38,784 bases of DNA from Mycobacterium colombiense (lineage in GTDB: Bacteria > Actinomycetota > Actinomycetes > Mycobacteriales > Mycobacteriaceae). The stretch spans positions 1 to 38,784 of the forward strand of contig NZ_LZKI01000143.1 in the NCBI RefSeq assembly GCF_001672755.1, written 5' to 3'. This document shows, piece after piece, positions 14,982 to 24,401 of the stretch (position 1 is the stretch's first letter; each line of letters opens with the position of its first letter). A program made the position numbers and the translations under genes. The notes under the pieces were generated by a model, which was not told where the DNA came from, did not search any database, and worked only from the letters and a program-made list of their open reading frames with translations.

Positions 14982-15848
14982 GTGACCGATCCCCTAAAAG
15001 CGCAAGCGGTCACGGCGTTGTCGCGCGCCCACAACCTGTTCTCTGGAGCGACGATGAACGACGCGGTCGCTGGCGAACCGGCGCGGGCGCAGGCGCACGC
15101 CGAGGCGATAAGGCACCGCGCGGACGGACTCCCCGGCGCGGCGGCCGAACGATCGGGTGCGTCCGCAACGCAGTTGACGCGGCTAACCCATTCGGACCGG
15201 ACGCTGGGACAGATCATCAGCGCGGCGCGCGACGAGCACACGCGCAGCCGTGCGGCGACGCGGACGGTGCTGGACGCCGCCCTGACCGACACCACACCGG
15301 CGGTCGATGCGCCGCTGGGCCGACGCGAGGCGGCAGCCCGCATGGCGGCCCGGCTGCGGGCCCAACATCGGTACGTCGCGGGATCGCGCCGCAGGGCAAG
15401 GCTGCTCGCGCGCAGGCTGCGACGCTTGCACTACCTACGAGGGCGGTCGATGCACAGCAACCAGTCCAGCGGACGCCCGGCGGTGCTGGCGGCCATCCGT
15501 AAAGCACTGGACATCAAGGGCATTCACGACCCGGCGGCGCGCTCTCGTTGGGAACGCGGCATGGACCTGGTGGCCCGCCGCGAATCCAACTACAACGCGA
15601 ACGCGGTCAACGACTGGGATTCCAATGCGGCACGGGGCACACCGAGCAAGGGCGCGTGGCAGTTCATCGCGCCGACGTTCACGGCCTACCACCAGCCGGG
15701 GACCTCACGCGACATCCACGATCTGGTTGCGCAGGCGTGCGCGTTCATCAACTATGCGATGGGCCGCTACGGCGTGGCCGTCGACGCGTCGAATCTAGCT
15801 GATCGCATTCAGCAGGCCGATCCTCACCGAGCACCCAAGGGGTACTGA
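14982..15848 (+). CDS. Helical domain plus lytic-transglycosylase-like domain (Rv3896c-like)
   Basis: A 288-aa protein when started at the GTG at 14982 (VTDPLKAQAVTALSRAH). The frame is open further upstream to 14802, but that 180-base stretch looks non-coding, and the 273 bases between the previous stop and this start hold nothing else recognisable. The N-terminal half is helical, Arg/Ala-rich and DUF4226-like. The C-terminal 120 residues resemble an SLT-type peptidoglycan lytic transglycosylase: RRESNYNANAVNDWDSNA supplies the catalytic-type Glu in a RES motif, then KGAWQFIAPTFTAYH. It would cleave the glycan strand of the cell wall, although it has no signal peptide. Cell-wall hydrolases encoded in ESX loci may open the wall for the machine or be exported by it. 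It ends 2 bases before eccB2, so the two are coupled. Confidence 0.82.
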   Translation: MTDPLKAQAVTALSRAHNLFSGATMNDAVAGEPARAQAHAEAIRHRADGLPGAAAERSGASATQLTRLTHSDRTLGQIISAARDEHTRSRAATRTVLDAALTDTTPAVDAPLGRREAAARMAARLRAQHRYVAGSRRRARLLARRLRRLHYLRGRSMHSNQSSGRPAVLAAIRKALDIKGIHDPAARSRWERGMDLVARRESNYNANAVNDWDSNAARGTPSKGAWQFIAPTFTAYHQPGTSRDIHDLVAQACAFINYAMGRYGVAVDASNLADRIQQADPHRAPKGY

Positions 15849-15850
15849 GC

Positions 15851-17338
15851 ATGCCGCTGAGTTTGTCTAACCGCGACCAGAACTCTGGGCACCTGTTCTA
15901 CAACCGTCGGCTGCGCGCGGCGACCACCCGCTTCTCGGTGCGCATGAAGCACGACGACCGCAAGCAGACCGCCGCGCTGGTGTTGTCGGTACTCCTGGTG
16001 GCGATCGCCTGCGGCTGGATGCTGCTGCTGAACGTCCTGAAACCGACTGGCATTGTGGGTGATTCGGCGATCATCGGCGACCGCGATTCCGGGGCGCTCT
16101 ACGCCCGGATCGACGGCCGGCTCTACCCGGTGCTGAATTTGACGTCCGCGCGGCTGGCGACCGGCACGGCGAATCAGCCGACGTGGGTGAAACCCGCTGA
16201 AATAGCGAAGTATCCGACCGGCCCGCTGGTCGGCATCCCGGGTGCGCCGGCGGCGATGCCGGTCCATCGGGGTGCGACGTCGGCGTGGGCGGTGTGCGAC
16301 ACGGCGGGACGACCGCGCAGCCCCGAACGACCGGTGGTGACCTCGATCGCCGGCGTGCTCGACGGCTTCGACCGGGCCACACCGCTGAGCGACGACGCCG
16401 GGGTGCTGGTCACGTTCGAGGGCAGCACCTTCGTAATCTGGGGCGGCAAACGCTCGCAGATCGATCCGTCGAACAGGGCCATCACGCTGAGCCTCGGACT
16501 CGACCCGGGAGTCACACTGCCGGTGGAGATTTCGCGTGCCCTCTACGACGCGCTGCCGGCGACCGAGCCGCTCGGCGTCCCGGCCGTACCCCTGGCGGGC
16601 ACGCCGTCGACCTGGGTGTCGGGCTCACAGGTCGGCGCCGTGTTGCAGGCCCAGACCGCCAGCGGCGGCAAGCAGTTCTACGTGCTATTGCCCGATGGCG
16701 TCCAAAAGGTCACCAGCTTCGTCGCCGACCTGCTGCGCAGCGCCAACTCCTATGGGTCGACGGCGCCCCGCGTGGTGACTCCCGATGTGTTGGTCAACAT
16801 CCCCGAGGTGTCCTCGCTCGCCGTGGACTACTACCCGACCAAGCGCCTGAATTTCATTGACACCGCCGCCGATCCGACCACCTGCGTGGGGTGGGAGAAG
16901 GGTTCGACGGATCCGCAGGCGCGCGTCGTCGTCTACAACGGGCGCGGACTGCCCACGCCGTCGTACATGGACAACCGCATCGTGCACCTGGTGCGTGACG
17001 ACCGCGACCCGGCCTCGGTGGTCGCCAACCAGGTGCTGGTCTTGCCGGGCGCGGCGAACTTCGTGACGTCGACCAGTGGCGTGGTCACCTCCGACTCCCG
17101 GGAATCGCTGTTCTGGGTCTCTGACAACGGGGTGCGGTTCGGCATCACCAACGACGACACGACGTTGCGCGCGCTCGGGCTTGACCCCGCGTCGGCGGTG
17201 CAGGCGCCCTGGCCGCTGCTACGAACTTTCGCCGCGGGCCCGGCACTGTCAAGGGAGGCAGCGCTTTTGGCGCGGGACACTGTGCCGGCGCTCGGCAAGG
17301 TGGCTGTGGTGACGACATCGGCGAAGCCGGGAGGCTAG
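15851..17338 (+). CDS. eccB2: Type VII secretion protein EccB2
   Basis: A core component of the ESX inner-membrane complex, 495 aa, the length I recall for EccB2 of M. tuberculosis (Rv3895c). It has a cytoplasmic N-terminus (MPLSLSNRDQNSGHLFYNRR, a typical EccB opening), one membrane helix at residues 41-63, and a large periplasmic domain with the repeat structure typical of EccB. That domain includes a Cys pair, one in AVCDTAGRP and one in TTCVGWEKG. The stop is followed after 3 bases by eccC2. Assignment to ESX-2 rather than another ESX locus rests on context: mutT4, pcnA, and Rv3906c-, Rv3899c- and Rv3896c-like genes upstream, and an undivided EccC downstream. The EccD and EccE partners are missing from this window. 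Confidence 0.93.
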   Translation: MPLSLSNRDQNSGHLFYNRRLRAATTRFSVRMKHDDRKQTAALVLSVLLVAIACGWMLLLNVLKPTGIVGDSAIIGDRDSGALYARIDGRLYPVLNLTSARLATGTANQPTWVKPAEIAKYPTGPLVGIPGAPAAMPVHRGATSAWAVCDTAGRPRSPERPVVTSIAGVLDGFDRATPLSDDAGVLVTFEGSTFVIWGGKRSQIDPSNRAITLSLGLDPGVTLPVEISRALYDALPATEPLGVPAVPLAGTPSTWVSGSQVGAVLQAQTASGGKQFYVLLPDGVQKVTSFVADLLRSANSYGSTAPRVVTPDVLVNIPEVSSLAVDYYPTKRLNFIDTAADPTTCVGWEKGSTDPQARVVVYNGRGLPTPSYMDNRIVHLVRDDRDPASVVANQVLVLPGAANFVTSTSGVVTSDSRESLFWVSDNGVRFGITNDDTTLRALGLDPASAVQAPWPLLRTFAAGPALSREAALLARDTVPALGKVAVVTTSAKPGG

Positions 17339-17341
17339 AGA

Positions 17342-20300
17342 ATGTCCAAGAAAGCGTTCCCCATCAACCGCGTCAAGATCGAGCCGCCGAAACCGGTGCG
17401 GGTAGCACCGAGCGCGCCGATCGCGTTGCCCGAACGCGAACCGCGCAACATCTGGGTGATGATCGGGGTGCCCGCGCTGATCGTCGCGCTCATCGGCACC
17501 ATCGTCATGCTCTACGTCTCCGGCGTGCGCAGCCTGACCACCGGCTTCTTCCCGTTGATGGGCATCGGCGCCTTCAGCATGCTGGCCTTCTCCGGCCGCT
17601 TCGGCCGAGCCCGCAAGATCACTTGGGGCGAAATGGAAAAGGGCCGTCGCCGCTACCTGCGTGACCTCGACGGCAACCGCGACGAGATCCAGACCGCCGT
17701 GTGTGCGCAACGCGAATGGCAGAACTCTGTGCACGCCGACCCCCGCGGCCTCGGCGCCATCATCGGCGGCCCGCGGATGTGGGAACGCGGGCGTGGCGAC
17801 GCGGACTTCCTGGAGGTGCGGCTCGGCACCGGTGTGCAGCACGCACCGGACTCGGTGCTGTCGGTGACCTGGCCCGACATCGCCTCCGACGAGGAGCTCG
17901 AACCGGTCACCGGGCAGGCGCTGCGCGATTTCATCTTGGAGCAACGCAAGATTCGCGACATCGCCAAGGTGGTCAACCTGCGCTCGGCGCCCGGATTCAG
18001 CTTCGTCGGTGAGGACCTGGACCGGCTCCGGTCGCTGATGCGCTCGGTGCTGTGCTCCCTGGCGGTCTTCCACAACCCGCGCGACGTCAAGCTGATGGTG
18101 GTGACCCGCAACCCCGAGGTGTGGTCGTGGATCGTGTGGCTGCCGCACAACCTGCACGACGAACTGTTCGACGCCTGCGGCTTTCGTCGCCTGGTCTTCG
18201 CCACACCCGAGGAGCTCGAAGAGACCCTCGGCGCCGAGCTGCACATGAAGGGCAAGCGTGGCGCCTGGACGCCGCTGGCGGCGGCCAGCCCCACCGCGAT
18301 GGGCTCGACCCTGGAAACCGGCACGGACACCGTCGATTTAGGCCCGCACCTGGTGATCGTCGACGACAACACCGGCAGCCCCGACGCCTGGGAGAGCGTC
18401 GTCGGCCAGGTCGGCAAGGCGGGAATCACCTTGCTGCGCATCGCCTCCCGGATCGGCACCGGCGTCGGCTTCGCCGACGACCAGGTGTTCGACCTCAGCG
18501 AACGCCACGGCTCACCGAACGGCTCGGTCAACGGCCAAGTAGCCTTGCACCGCAACGGTTCCGACGCCGACGGCGAAGATGACCGGCCGGCACCACTGCT
18601 GCGGGTCCGCAACAAGTTCTTCGCCCACGCCGACCAGCTCTCCGTACACCGCGCCTACCGCTATGCGCGGGCGATGGCCCGCTGGTCACCGACCAGCCGC
18701 AGTGAGATCGCCGATTCGATCAGCGGCGCAACCGAATTGCTGCGGGCCCTGGGCATCAATGACCCCCGCGACCTGGACGTCGACCGGCTGTGGGCCGAAC
18801 GCCGCGGCCGCGGCGACGAGCGCTGGTGCGAGGTCCCGGTCGGTGCCAAACCCAACGGCGAGCTGCAGAACATCACCATCCGCGCCAAGGACTTCGGCGG
18901 CTTCGGGTTTCACTCCGTGGTCATCGGTACCAGTGGCTCGGGTAAGTCGGAGTTCTTCCTGTCATTGGTCTACGGCATCGCGCTGACCCACTCCCCAGAG
19001 ACATTCAACGTCATCTTCGTCGACATGAAGTTCGAGTCGGCGGCGCAGGACATCCTGGGCATCCCACACGTGGTGGCCGCGCTGTCGAACCTCGGCAAGG
19101 ACGAACGGCACCTGGCCGAGCGGATGCGCAGGGTCATCGACGGTGAGATCAAGCAGCGCTACGAGTTGTTCACTTCGGTGGGCGCCCGTGACGCCAACGA
19201 CTACGAGGAGATCCGGCTCGCCGGGCGCGATCTGCCGCCGGTGCCGGTCCTGCTCGTCATCGTCGACGAGTACCTGGAACTGTTCGCCAACCACGAGAAG
19301 TGGATCAACCTCATCATCCACATCGGCCAGGAGGGCCGCGGTGCCAACGTCTTCTTCATGCTGGGCGGCCAGCGGCTGGACCTGTCCTCGCTGCAAAAGG
19401 TCAAGTCCAACATCGCCTTCCGCATCGCGCTGCGCGCCGAATCCGGAGACGACAGCCGAGAGGTGATCGGCTCGGACGCCGCCTACCACCTGCCGTCCAA
19501 GGAAAACGGTTTCGGTCTGCTCAAGGTCGGACCGCGCGACCTCGAGCCGTTCCGCTGCTTCTACCTCTCCGCCCCGTTCGTGGTGCCGAAGACCAAGGAG
19601 GTCGCCACCACCGTCGACATGACGCTGACCAAGCCGCGGTTGTACAACTGGCAGTTCCAGCCGCTGGACGCCTCTGATGCCACGGCACTGGAAGCCGCCG
19701 CGGCCGTCGACGCCGAGCCCGACGAATTCCTCTACTACGACGACGGTTTCAAGCGGAAGAAGATCGTCGACGTGCTGCGGGAGTCGCTGCACGATGTGCC
19801 GCACCGCTCACCGCGACGGCCGTGGTTGGAGCCGCTGGAGGAGCCCGAGTCCATCGACGCCCTCGTTGCCGGATACCGCGGCAAGCCCTGGCACGTCGAC
19901 TATGGGCGCAACCCGGGCCTGATGTTCCCGGTGGGTGTCATGGACATCCCGGAAGAGTCCAAGCAGATCGTGCACGCGGTGGATGCGTTGCGCAGCAACG
20001 TGATCGTGGTGGGCGCCAAGCAGCGCGGCAAGACCACCACCCTGATGACGCTGATGTGTTCGGCGGCAACGATGTACAGCCCGTCGCGGGTGACCTTCTT
20101 CTGCATCGGCGGGGCGACCCTCGCCCAGGCCGCCTCGCTGCCGCATGTCACCGACATCGTGTCGCCGAAGGACGCCGAGGGCATCGAGCGAATCCTGAGC
20201 AGCATGGACGCCTTGATCGATGCCCGCGAGGATTCGTTCCGGCGCCTCAAGATCGACCTCGACGGCTTCCGCGAACGCCGGTTCGGCCCGGGCAGCGACG

Positions 20301-21565
20301 GCCTGGGCGGCACCGACGCCAACGACCCGTTCGGCGATGTCTTCGTGGTGGTCGATGACTACGACGACCTGTACTCGAAAGACACCGTGCTCGGTGATCG
20401 CATCATCTCGTTGAGCAGCCGCGGCCCCGAGTACGGGGTGCACGTGATGTGCAGCGCCGGCGGCTGGATTCACGGGCAGCGGCAGAGCCTGCTGCAAAAC
20501 GCCACGGCGCGAATCCAATTGCGGCTGGCCGATCCCAGCGAAAGCCAGATGGGCCACTCGTCGCTCGAATCGCGCGACGCGGCCCGGCGAACGCTGAACC
20601 GGCCGGGCTTCGGTCTGACCGACAGCCTGCACGAGCTGCGGGTGGGTGTGCCGGCGCTGACCGATCCCGCGACCGGCGCGGTGGTCAGCATCATCGACGT
20701 CGGCGCCCGCATCGCGGATGTCGCCGGAGTGACCAAGCACGCCACCCTGCAGCGACTGCCGCAGCGGGTGGCGCTGAAGGCGATCCTGGAATATGAGGCC
20801 GCGCATCCCAGCGCGCTCCAAGCCCAGGACCTCTCGATCAGCTTCGCCATCGGCGAGCGGCACGAACTGGGCCCCGTGCCCATCAAGTTGCGCGAGAGTC
20901 CCGGATTGATGATCTTGGGGCGGCAGGGCTGCGGAAAAACCATGTCGCTGGTCGCCATTGGCGAGGCGATCATGAACCGGTTCAGCCCAGAAGAAGCGCA
21001 GCTGACGCTGATCGACCCCAAGACCGCACCGCACGGTCTGCGTGATCTGCACGGGCCCGGCTACGTGAGCGCCTACGCCTACGACCAGGACGAGATCGAC
21101 GAGGTGATCACCGCACTGGCGCAGCAGGTCCTGCTGCCGCGGCTGCCCCCGAAAGGCCTGAGCCAGGAGGAGTTGCGCGCGCTCAAGCCGTGGGAGGGTC
21201 CGCGACACTTCGTGCTCATCGACGACATCCAGGATCTGCGTCCGGACCAGAGCTACCCGCCCAAGCCGCCGGTGGGCGCGGCGCTGTGGAAGCTGATGGA
21301 GCGTGCGCGGCAGATCGGCCTGCACGTCTTCACCACGCGCAACAGCGCGAACTGGGCGACGCTGCAAATGGATCCGTGGATGCGATTCCAGAACTCGGCG
21401 AAAGTGGCTCAGCTGTACATGGACAACGATCCGCAGAACCGGATCAACCGAAACGTCCGGGCCCAGACGCTGCCGCCGGGTCGTGGCCTGCTGGTCAGCG
21501 TCGACGGCGACGTCGAGGGCGTGCTGGTCGGGCTTCCGTCGTCGGTCATACCGCCGCAGCAGTAA
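17342..21565 (+). CDS. eccC2: Type VII secretion FtsK/SpoIIIE ATPase EccC2
   Basis: The motor ATPase of the ESX system, 1407 aa in one undivided chain (about 1396 aa recalled for Rv3894c). Two N-terminal membrane helices (about residues 37-85) are followed by three FtsK/SpoIIIE-type ATPase domains. Walker A motifs: GTSGSGKS (529-536), GAKQRGKTT (891-899) and GRQGCGKT (1193-1200). Walker B-type strands: LLVIVDEYLEL, VFVVVDDYDDLY and HFVLIDDIQDL. All three nucleotide sites look complete and the C-terminus (GRGLLVSVDGDVEGVLVG) is the normal family end, so the protein reads as full length. The last 20 bases overlap the convergent mmpL gene. In a complete ESX-2 locus PE, PPE, Esx, EspG, EccD, MycP, EccE and EccA genes would follow; none is here. 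Confidence 0.95.
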   Translation: MSKKAFPINRVKIEPPKPVRVAPSAPIALPEREPRNIWVMIGVPALIVALIGTIVMLYVSGVRSLTTGFFPLMGIGAFSMLAFSGRFGRARKITWGEMEKGRRRYLRDLDGNRDEIQTAVCAQREWQNSVHADPRGLGAIIGGPRMWERGRGDADFLEVRLGTGVQHAPDSVLSVTWPDIASDEELEPVTGQALRDFILEQRKIRDIAKVVNLRSAPGFSFVGEDLDRLRSLMRSVLCSLAVFHNPRDVKLMVVTRNPEVWSWIVWLPHNLHDELFDACGFRRLVFATPEELEETLGAELHMKGKRGAWTPLAAASPTAMGSTLETGTDTVDLGPHLVIVDDNTGSPDAWESVVGQVGKAGITLLRIASRIGTGVGFADDQVFDLSERHGSPNGSVNGQVALHRNGSDADGEDDRPAPLLRVRNKFFAHADQLSVHRAYRYARAMARWSPTSRSEIADSISGATELLRALGINDPRDLDVDRLWAERRGRGDERWCEVPVGAKPNGELQNITIRAKDFGGFGFHSVVIGTSGSGKSEFFLSLVYGIALTHSPETFNVIFVDMKFESAAQDILGIPHVVAALSNLGKDERHLAERMRRVIDGEIKQRYELFTSVGARDANDYEEIRLAGRDLPPVPVLLVIVDEYLELFANHEKWINLIIHIGQEGRGANVFFMLGGQRLDLSSLQKVKSNIAFRIALRAESGDDSREVIGSDAAYHLPSKENGFGLLKVGPRDLEPFRCFYLSAPFVVPKTKEVATTVDMTLTKPRLYNWQFQPLDASDATALEAAAAVDAEPDEFLYYDDGFKRKKIVDVLRESLHDVPHRSPRRPWLEPLEEPESIDALVAGYRGKPWHVDYGRNPGLMFPVGVMDIPEESKQIVHAVDALRSNVIVVGAKQRGKTTTLMTLMCSAATMYSPSRVTFFCIGGATLAQAASLPHVTDIVSPKDAEGIERILSSMDALIDAREDSFRRLKIDLDGFRERRFGPGSDGLGGTDANDPFGDVFVVVDDYDDLYSKDTVLGDRIISLSSRGPEYGVHVMCSAGGWIHGQRQSLLQNATARIQLRLADPSESQMGHSSLESRDAARRTLNRPGFGLTDSLHELRVGVPALTDPATGAVVSIIDVGARIADVAGVTKHATLQRLPQRVALKAILEYEAAHPSALQAQDLSISFAIGERHELGPVPIKLRESPGLMILGRQGCGKTMSLVAIGEAIMNRFSPEEAQLTLIDPKTAPHGLRDLHGPGYVSAYAYDQDEIDEVITALAQQVLLPRLPPKGLSQEELRALKPWEGPRHFVLIDDIQDLRPDQSYPPKPPVGAALWKLMERARQIGLHVFTTRNSANWATLQMDPWMRFQNSAKVAQLYMDNDPQNRINRNVRAQTLPPGRGLLVSVDGDVEGVLVGLPSSVIPPQQ

Positions 21566-24401
21566 CCAGTTGCGGCTCGGGCGTTTTCACGGTCTGCGTG
21601 ACAGTGCGGCGGGGGAGTGGGCTCGGCCACCAGAACCACCGGCCCAACAGGGCCACGATGGACGGCACGACGAAGGCCCGTACCACCAGCGTGTCGAGCA
21701 ATAGCCCGACGGCGATCGTCGTGCCGATCTGGGCGATGCTGAGCACACTGCTACTCAGCAGCGCCAGCATGGTCAGCCCGAAGATGACGCCCGCGACGGT
21801 GACCACCCCGCCGGTTGCGCCGAAGGCCCGGATGATGCCGGTCTTCAGACCCGCCGCCGCTTCCTGTTTGATGCGCAACGCCAGCAGCAGGTTGTAGTCC
21901 GCGCCGACGGCGATCAGCGCGATGAAGGCGATCGGCGCCACCGCCCAGTGCAGGTCGTGATGAAGCAGGTGCTGCCAAATCAGCACGCTCGCACCGATGG
22001 CCGACGCGTAGGAGGTGACCACGGTCCCGACGACAACCAGTCCCGCGACCGGGCTGCGCAACATGGCGGTGACGATGAGGAAGATGAGGGCCAGCGCGGC
22101 ACCCACCAACAGCTCGGTATCGCCGGCGACAAAGCGCTGCAGATCGGCGGTCACCGGGCCCACCCCGGCGAGGTCGACCTCGGTCGGGGTGAGGGTGCCC
22201 TCCTTGGTGGCCTCCTTGATCGCGGCGCCCACCTGGTCCGCCCGCTTGGCGCCGTCGGCACCCCACTCCGAACCATCGCCATAGACCAACAGGTAAGCGG
22301 CGCGGCCATTCTCGGAGATCAGGTGGCTCAGCGCGGTGGTGTACCGCGGGTCGGTCAGCGCCCGCTGCGGCATGTAGAAGTCCGCCGCGGCGCTGCCCTG
22401 AAACTGGGTGGCGATCTCGTTCATGTAGTCGGTCAACTGACGCATCTGCGGCCCGAGCGTGTCCGACAGGCTCAGCAGGTCATGCGTGGCCGAACGCGCC
22501 TGCCCTAACGCCTCTTTCATCGACGTGACGCTCTGCGGCAGTGTGGCCATCGCGGTGGCGGCCGTGCTCGACCCGGTGGTGAGCTTCGCGGCGCCTGAAC
22601 CCAGGCGCGTGGACGTCTGCACCAGGCTGTCGACGGGCTGCAGCACGCGGTCGACCGTCGAGCAGATCGGATTGGTGGCGCAGTCGGGGGTCCGCCCGAC
22701 GAAGTCGCGCAACGGGTCCAGGTAGCCCGACACCGTCGTGACATTGCGCTGCAGCCCGTCCATTCCGGCCCGCATGTCTTCGGCCGCGCCGGACATGTCC
22801 GCCAATCCGGCACTGCCACCGCGCAATCCGTTACCCAACCCGTCGACAGCACGCTGGGTCTGCGCCAGCGCGCTGTCCAGCTCGGAAACCCGCTTGAGGC
22901 GCTGGGTCAGCGAATCCATGGTGTCACCGAACTGACGGCCCAGCACACCGGCTTGGTAGCTCAGCGTCGCCTGCTCGGGCACCTTGCCGTCGGGCCGGCT
23001 GGCGGATTGCACCGCCCGCACACCCGGCACGGCCATGATGTGCCGGGTGATGCGCTCGATGGCGATCAGGCCGGCTGGATTACGCAGGTCGTGGTCCGCC
23101 TGGACAGCGACGATATCGGGCAGCAGGGCATTGGCCGCGAAATGCCGGTCGGCGCTGGCATAGCCACGGTTGGAGTCGGTGGACGACGGCGTGGCGGCGG
23201 GTTCGTTGAAGCCGACCCGCATGCTGACCAACGGCAGCGCGACCAGCAGGGTCAACGCCAGCGCGGCGACCAGGACCGGCCCGGGCCAGCGCGCCACCGT
23301 CGTTCCGACGCGGCGCCAGCGACGCGCGGTGGTGGACGGCCGCGGTTCCAGGTATCCGCGGCGTATCGCCAGGGTCATCAGCGCCGGTGTCAGGGTCAGC
23401 GCGGCCACCATGGTCGCCAGAATGCCGATGGCGCAGGGCAGCCCGGCGCTGCGGAACGAGCCGACCTTCGCGAACACCAGGCACGCCAGCGCCACCGATA
23501 CGGTTAGCGCCGATCCGATGACCACCGGCGCGATGGAGCGGTAGGCCAGCGCCAGCGCCTGGGCCGGCTCGACACCGCGGCGCCGGCCTTCGTGGTAGCG
23601 CCCGACCAGGAAGATCGCGTAGTCGGTGCCGGCCCCGAGCGTCATCGCCGCCATGAGCGCCACCGAAAACAGCGATACTTCAACCACGTTGGCCTGGCCC
23701 AGGGCGGCGACGACGGCGCGCGCTATAGCCAGGGCGAGCCCGACAGAGATCAGCGGGATCGCCGCCGCGACCGGCGATCGGTAGACCACCAGCAACAGCA
23801 GCAGGATGAGACCGATGGTGGCGGCGGTGATTCCGAGCATCTGGCGATCGATCGCGGAGAATTCGTCGACGATGGTGGCGCCAGGACCCGTGACATGGAC
23901 CTGCAGGCCCGCCGGGAGTGACAGCTTGTGGACGGTCCCGCGCACGGCGTCCACCGAATCGCGGGCCTGCGCGGTGCCGAGCATGCCGGCCAGCCGCACC
24001 ATCACGCTGACGGCCTTCCCGTCCGAACTCTGCGCACCGGCGGCCGTGGCCGGCTGCGACCACAGGTCGGTCACCGCGTACACGTGACGCTGATCGGAAC
24101 CGAGCGCCGTCGTCAGCGCATCGTAGAAGAGGCGATCCTGCGGTGTCAGCCGCTGATCGCGTTCCAGCACAACGTAAACGAAGTTGTTGCTGGGCGTCTG
24201 GTTGAACAACTGGGCGGCCCGTGCCGCTGCCACCGCGCTGGGCGCGCCGGGCGGCATGAAGGACCGGGCATGGGAGTCGACGACCCGCTCCAATTGCGGG
24301 ACAGCCACATTCGCGACGCCCGCCACCAGCACCCAGAGGCCGACGATGAGGATCGCGTACCGGCCGGTCAGGCGCGCAAGGTATCCCAGCCGGTCATGCA
24401 A
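21546..24401 (-). CDS. MmpL/RND family transporter
   Basis: An inner-membrane RND-superfamily exporter of the mycobacterial MmpL type, 951 aa. Members export lipids or siderophores using the proton gradient. There are two symmetric halves. Helix 1 is followed by the first periplasmic domain, helices 2-6 contain GAGTDYAIFLVGRYHE (a signature Asp-Tyr pair), a long coiled-coil-rich second periplasmic domain follows (about residues 400-700), and the last helices contain GADYNLLLALRIKQE (the second Asp-Tyr pair). Both proton-relay aspartates are present. The substrate cannot be told from sequence. There is no mmpS gene beside it; a 126-aa gene overlaps its start by 8 bases instead. Its 3' end overlaps eccC2 by 20 bases tail to tail. 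Confidence 0.93.
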   Translation of the reverse strand: MHDRLGYLARLTGRYAILIVGLWVLVAGVANVAVPQLERVVDSHARSFMPPGAPSAVAAARAAQLFNQTPSNNFVYVVLERDQRLTPQDRLFYDALTTALGSDQRHVYAVTDLWSQPATAAGAQSSDGKAVSVMVRLAGMLGTAQARDSVDAVRGTVHKLSLPAGLQVHVTGPGATIVDEFSAIDRQMLGITAATIGLILLLLLVVYRSPVAAAIPLISVGLALAIARAVVAALGQANVVEVSLFSVALMAAMTLGAGTDYAIFLVGRYHEGRRRGVEPAQALALAYRSIAPVVIGSALTVSVALACLVFAKVGSFRSAGLPCAIGILATMVAALTLTPALMTLAIRRGYLEPRPSTTARRWRRVGTTVARWPGPVLVAALALTLLVALPLVSMRVGFNEPAATPSSTDSNRGYASADRHFAANALLPDIVAVQADHDLRNPAGLIAIERITRHIMAVPGVRAVQSASRPDGKVPEQATLSYQAGVLGRQFGDTMDSLTQRLKRVSELDSALAQTQRAVDGLGNGLRGGSAGLADMSGAAEDMRAGMDGLQRNVTTVSGYLDPLRDFVGRTPDCATNPICSTVDRVLQPVDSLVQTSTRLGSGAAKLTTGSSTAATAMATLPQSVTSMKEALGQARSATHDLLSLSDTLGPQMRQLTDYMNEIATQFQGSAAADFYMPQRALTDPRYTTALSHLISENGRAAYLLVYGDGSEWGADGAKRADQVGAAIKEATKEGTLTPTEVDLAGVGPVTADLQRFVAGDTELLVGAALALIFLIVTAMLRSPVAGLVVVGTVVTSYASAIGASVLIWQHLLHHDLHWAVAPIAFIALIAVGADYNLLLALRIKQEAAAGLKTGIIRAFGATGGVVTVAGVIFGLTMLALLSSSVLSIAQIGTTIAVGLLLDTLVVRAFVVPSIVALLGRWFWWPSPLPRRTVTQTVKTPEPQLVTAAAV

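Noticed and set aside
19808..21367. 519-codon minus-strand frame opposite eccC2
   Set aside because: Typical shadow of a GC-rich gene, with His/Gln/Arg-rich nonsense sequence. eccC2 on the other strand has three clear ATPase motifs.
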